From positions 310,948 to 374,947 of the forward strand of contig NZ_SKCG01000002.1 of NCBI RefSeq assembly GCF_005434915.1: 64,000 nt of DNA. The letters run 5' to 3'. Below the pieces are notes generated by a model. The model did not search any database, was not told the DNA's origin, and was given only the letters and a program-made list of their open reading frames with translations. The position numbers and the translations under genes were made by a program. Source of the DNA: Aurantiacibacter suaedae (GTDB lineage Bacteria; Pseudomonadota; Alphaproteobacteria; Sphingomonadales; Sphingomonadaceae). Within the stretch, counting starts at the first letter, position 1. Every line of letters starts with the position of its first letter. Shown piece after piece: positions 61,163 to 64,000 of this stretch.

Positions 61163-62698
61163 TCAGCGTTCCTTGGTGGCGGAGAAGGTCAGCTCAGGAT
61201 TCTTCTCCTGCTGATAGCCCACGTCCCAGCTCGATTTGGCGAGGAACACCAGATCGCCATCACGGTCGTGCCCGATGTTGCCCTGGTTGAACTTCTCGAA
61301 GGTGTCCTTGGCCGCGTCGCTGCCCTTGATCCAGCGCGCCGTGGCAAAGGGCGAGGCTTCGAGCCCGGCGTCGACCTTGTATTCCGCCGAAAGCCGCGAG
61401 ATCAGCACGTCGAGCTGCAGCTGTCCGACCACGCCGACAATGCTCGATCCGCCGATCACCGGGTAAAACACCTGGATCACGCCCTCTTCCGAAAGATCGT
61501 CGAGCGCTTTTCTCAGCTGCTTGGTCTTGGTCGGATCTTTCAGCTGCACACGGCGCAGGATTTCCGGCGCGAAGTTGGGTAGCCCGGTGAAGCGGATCTT
61601 GTTGGTCTCGCTCAGCGTATCGCCCACGCGCAGGGTGCCGTGGTTGGGAATGCCGATGATGTCGCCCGGCTCGGCGGTATCGGCGATCTCGCGGTCCTGC
61701 GCGAAGAACAGGATCGGTGAATGCACCGCAATCGGCTTGCCGAGCCCGCTCGGAGTCAGCTTCATGCCGCGTTTGAAGGTGCCCGAGACCTGCCGCATGA
61801 ACGCGATCCGGTCGCGGTGGTTGGGGTCCATATTGGCCTGGACCTTGAAGATGAAGCCCGTGACCTCGCCGTGATCGGTGCCGATCAGCTCCTCACCCGC
61901 AGGCTGCGGGCGCGGCGGCGGCGCGAAGTCCGCAATGGCAGTAATCAGCTCCTCGACCCCGAAGTTCTTCAGCGCCGAGCCGAAGTAGACCGGGGTGAGG
62001 TCGCCGTTACGATAGGCCTCCAGATCGAACTCGGGATAGCCCACCTTGGCCAGTTCGATTTCCTCGGCATATTGCTCAGGGATCGCGGCATCGGCCTCGC
62101 GCTTGCCGAGAAATTCCTTCGAGCCGCCCTCGGGACGCGCCACCAGGCCGGTACGGAAATCGAGCAGGCCCTCGAACAGGCCGCCCATCCCGATCGGCCA
62201 CATCTGCGGGCTGACATCGAGCGCCAGCTTGTCGGCCACTTCATCGAGCGTCTCGAAGGCATCGCGGCCCTCACGGTCGACCTTGTTGACGAAGGTAATG
62301 ATCGGCACCGACCGCAGGCGACAGACCTCGAACAGCTTCAACGTTTGCGGCTCGATGCCCTTGGCCGCATCAATCACCATGATCGCCGAATCGACCGCGG
62401 TCAGCGTGCGGTAGGTATCTTCCGAGAAATCCTCGTGCCCGGGCGTATCGAGCAGGTTGAAGGTGATGGTCTCGCTATCGAAATCCTTCTCGAAGGTCAT
62501 CACCGACGAGGTGACCGAGATGCCGCGCTGCTGCTCGATCTTCATCCAGTCGGAGCGGGCACGCCGAGCATCGCCGCGCGCTTTGACCTGTCCGGCAAGG
62601 TGAATCGCGCCGCCCTGCAACAGCAGCTTTTCGGTGAGCGTGGTCTTACCGGCGTCGGGGTGAGAGATGATCGCGAAGGTGCGGCGATTGGAAGTCAT
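61163..62698 (-). CDS. prfC: Peptide chain release factor 3
   Basis: GTPase that recycles RF1/RF2 from the ribosome. The 511 residues show G1 SHPDAGKTT, G2 region QQRGISVTSSV, G3 DTPGHEDF and G4 NKVD, then the RF3-specific FKVQANMDPNHRDRIAFMRV-type block. The start at 62698 (MTSNRRTFAIISHPDAG) is the family N-terminus. prfA and prmC are also in this window, 57 kb away. Confidence 0.95.
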   Translation of the reverse strand: MTSNRRTFAIISHPDAGKTTLTEKLLLQGGAIHLAGQVKARGDARRARSDWMKIEQQRGISVTSSVMTFEKDFDSETITFNLLDTPGHEDFSEDTYRTLTAVDSAIMVIDAAKGIEPQTLKLFEVCRLRSVPIITFVNKVDREGRDAFETLDEVADKLALDVSPQMWPIGMGGLFEGLLDFRTGLVARPEGGSKEFLGKREADAAIPEQYAEEIELAKVGYPEFDLEAYRNGDLTPVYFGSALKNFGVEELITAIADFAPPPRPQPAGEELIGTDHGEVTGFIFKVQANMDPNHRDRIAFMRQVSGTFKRGMKLTPSGLGKPIAVHSPILFFAQDREIADTAEPGDIIGIPNHGTLRVGDTLSETNKIRFTGLPNFAPEILRRVQLKDPTKTKQLRKALDDLSEEGVIQVFYPVIGGSSIVGVVGQLQLDVLISRLSAEYKVDAGLEASPFATARWIKGSDAAKDTFEKFNQGNIGHDRDGDLVFLAKSSWDVGYQQEKNPELTFSATKER

Positions 62699-62709
62699 GG
62701 CGCGCGGCA

Positions 62710-63585
62710 TTAGGCCGGGTGCACGGTTACGTCCATGCGAAAGCTGCACTCCTCGCCCGCAGCAAGCTGCATCACGCCGGGCTTCTCGCGGAAATCGCCG
62801 CCAAATCCGGCCGGGTCGGCGATGCCCGCCCACGGCTCGATGCAGACAAAGTTCGCGCCGGGCTTCTGCCAGATGCCGAGCATCGGAAGATCGGGATAGG
62901 CAATGTCGAGCGCCGCCCCGTTCTCGCCCCTGTAGGCCAGGCGGCGGCTGGCGGGGGCATCCCAGATCATCGCGTCGGCGGCGAACAGATCGGGAGCGAG
63001 CGCAAGTTGCTTGCCCTCGACCGGAGAGGGCTCGGTGACCGCGAGCAGGCCATCGGCGTCGAGACGGCGGATCGGCGCGCGCTCCGCCTGCTCGAACACG
63101 ATCCGGTGCGCCAGCTTGTCGCCGCCGCCGGGAAGCGGCCAGGCGAAAGCGGGGTGAAACCCGAAGCTGAACGGCAGCGGCTCATCACCCGGATTGCTGA
63201 CTGTGATGGTCGTCAGAAGCGTCGATCCGGTCAGTTCGTAGGTGGCGACAATGGCGAAGGCGAAGGGATAGACCGCGCGCGTTTGCTCGTCGTCGGCAAG
63301 GCGGAACCTGGCGCTGGCACTAGTCTGCTCGACCAGCTCCCACGCCATGCGCCGGGCGAACCCGTGCTGCTTCATTGCGTACTCGCGCCCGTCGATACGC
63401 AACGCATCGCCATTGAGCCGCCCTACGATCGGGAACAGCAGCGGTGCATGGCCGGTCCACCAGCGCGGATCGGCATCGGTCATATATTCGCGCCCGGCGC
63501 TGTCGGTGAGCGACTGCAGCTCGGCCCCCAAGGGGGCGATGGTGGCGGCCAGATCGCCCGATGCGATCCTGACCGGCCCGCTCAT
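62710..63585 (-). CDS. Aldose 1-epimerase family protein
   Basis: A 291-residue galactose-mutarotase-like protein. Family sequence: GAELQSLTDSAGREYMTDADPRWW near the start, HGFARRMAWELV, SFGFHPAFAWPL with a catalytic-type histidine, and FVCIEPWAGIADP near the end. It looks like the YeaD/hexose-6-phosphate epimerase relatives. It overlaps pheT by 4 bp, so it is translated with it. Confidence 0.9.
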   Translation of the reverse strand: MSGPVRIASGDLAATIAPLGAELQSLTDSAGREYMTDADPRWWTGHAPLLFPIVGRLNGDALRIDGREYAMKQHGFARRMAWELVEQTSASARFRLADDEQTRAVYPFAFAIVATYELTGSTLLTTITVSNPGDEPLPFSFGFHPAFAWPLPGGGDKLAHRIVFEQAERAPIRRLDADGLLAVTEPSPVEGKQLALAPDLFAADAMIWDAPASRRLAYRGENGAALDIAYPDLPMLGIWQKPGANFVCIEPWAGIADPAGFGGDFREKPGVMQLAAGEECSFRMDVTVHPA

Positions 63586-64000
63586 CCGCGCAGCTCAGCG
63601 CCCTGCTTGGCTGCCGCTGCCACGATGGCATCGGCAATCGCCTTGAGGTCCGCTTCCTTGTAGCTCTTCTCTCCCGGCTGGAGCGTTACCTCGACCGCGA
63701 CGCTCTTCTTGCCCTCGGGCACGCCTTGGCCTGCGAACACGTCGAACACCCGGGCATCGACGATGTTCGCTTTGTCCGCGCCCTTGACCGCGCGCAGCAG
63801 GTCGCCCGCTGGCAGATCGGCGGGAACGAGGAAGGCGAAGTCGCGCAGCACCGGCTGGAGCGCAGGCGGCGCGAAGTGCGGCTTGGCGAAGCTCAGGGCG
63901 CCCTTCTTGGCCGGAATGGCATCGAGGAACAGCTCGACCGCGACCACCGGGCCATCGACATCGAACTCCGCCAGAGTGCGCGGATGCAGCGTGCCGAAGC
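63582..64000 (-). CDS. pheT: Phenylalanine--tRNA ligase beta subunit (C-terminal part)
   Basis: The 139 visible codons are the C-terminal anticodon-binding domain (FDX-ACB) of PheT: LHPRTLAEFDVDGPVVAVELFL, PPALQPVLRDFAFLVPADL and VFAGQGVPEGKKSVAVEVTLQP. The rest of the gene is beyond the window edge. It overlaps the epimerase-like gene by 4 bp at its 3' end. Confidence 0.95.
   Translation of the reverse strand, partial: FGTLHPRTLAEFDVDGPVVAVELFLDAIPAKKGALSFAKPHFAPPALQPVLRDFAFLVPADLPAGDLLRAVKGADKANIVDARVFDVFAGQGVPEGKKSVAVEVTLQPGEKSYKEADLKAIADAIVAAAAKQGAELRG

Overview
The window is a GC-rich, densely packed bacterial chromosome segment. Several markers point to an alphaproteobacterium of the order Sphingomonadales, and probably to the Erythrobacteraceae; the family is inference. 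The markers are CtrA and DivK (the alphaproteobacterial cell-cycle circuit), an acyl carrier protein and serine palmitoyltransferase pair for sphingolipid synthesis, an alphaproteobacterial low-cysteine DksA, a DUF4167 gene beside prfA-prmC, and a compact gene transfer agent (GTA) cluster with sphingomonad-type accessory genes. I found no rRNA, tRNA, CRISPR array, integrase or transposase gene.

Layout. 1-5.6 kb (minus): lnt, a DUF4167 protein, prmC, prfA and hisS, mainly translation genes plus lipoprotein maturation. 5.8-14.7 kb: ppa, a BON-MscS channel, lptB, rpoN, ctrA, a second MscS channel and trmB. 14.6-24 kb: Nudix hydrolase, malic enzyme, mutS, small membrane proteins, cobalamin adenosyltransferase, gluQ and an HNH endonuclease. 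24-35.4 kb: a peptide-type solute-binding lipoprotein, PilZ and DksA, then a minus-strand run (DUF482, GDPD, RidA, HAD, DUF3572) diverging from divK. After divK come acp-spt, a metallophosphoesterase, an OsmC protein and a YqaA-type membrane protein.

35.66-50.34 kb is a GTA structural cluster, all on the plus strand except one gene. Its order is small and large terminase, portal, DUF6127 protein, prohead protease, capsid, connector, tail terminator, tail tube, two chaperones, short tape measure, distal tail and hub proteins (gp12-gp15) with an NlpC/P60 peptidase, and a DUF2793 protein. Integrase, lysis, replication and repressor genes are absent, which fits a domesticated particle. Oddities: a minus-strand membrane-protein gene of lower GC between terminase and portal; two copies of a palindromic G/C repeat, one read in frame inside the terminase; a gp12 with a large N-terminal extension; and a terminator hairpin in the leader.

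50.3-64 kb (minus): MFS transporter, queC, hslO, argF, argD, a two-domain cold-shock protein with a Gly/Arg-rich arm, a glnK-amtB-glnK nitrogen module, a nuclease-like gene, a PNPOx-family gene, prfC, an aldose-1-epimerase-like gene and the 3' end of pheT.

How the genes connect: CtrA and DivK control the cell cycle in relatives, and CtrA also controls GTA production in Rhodobacter, so host controller and GTA lie within about 24 kb here. The most interesting non-coding signals are a MITE-like element upstream of ctrA, two consecutive genes whose ribosome-binding sites lie inside inverted repeats, and a terminator-like hairpin abutting argD.
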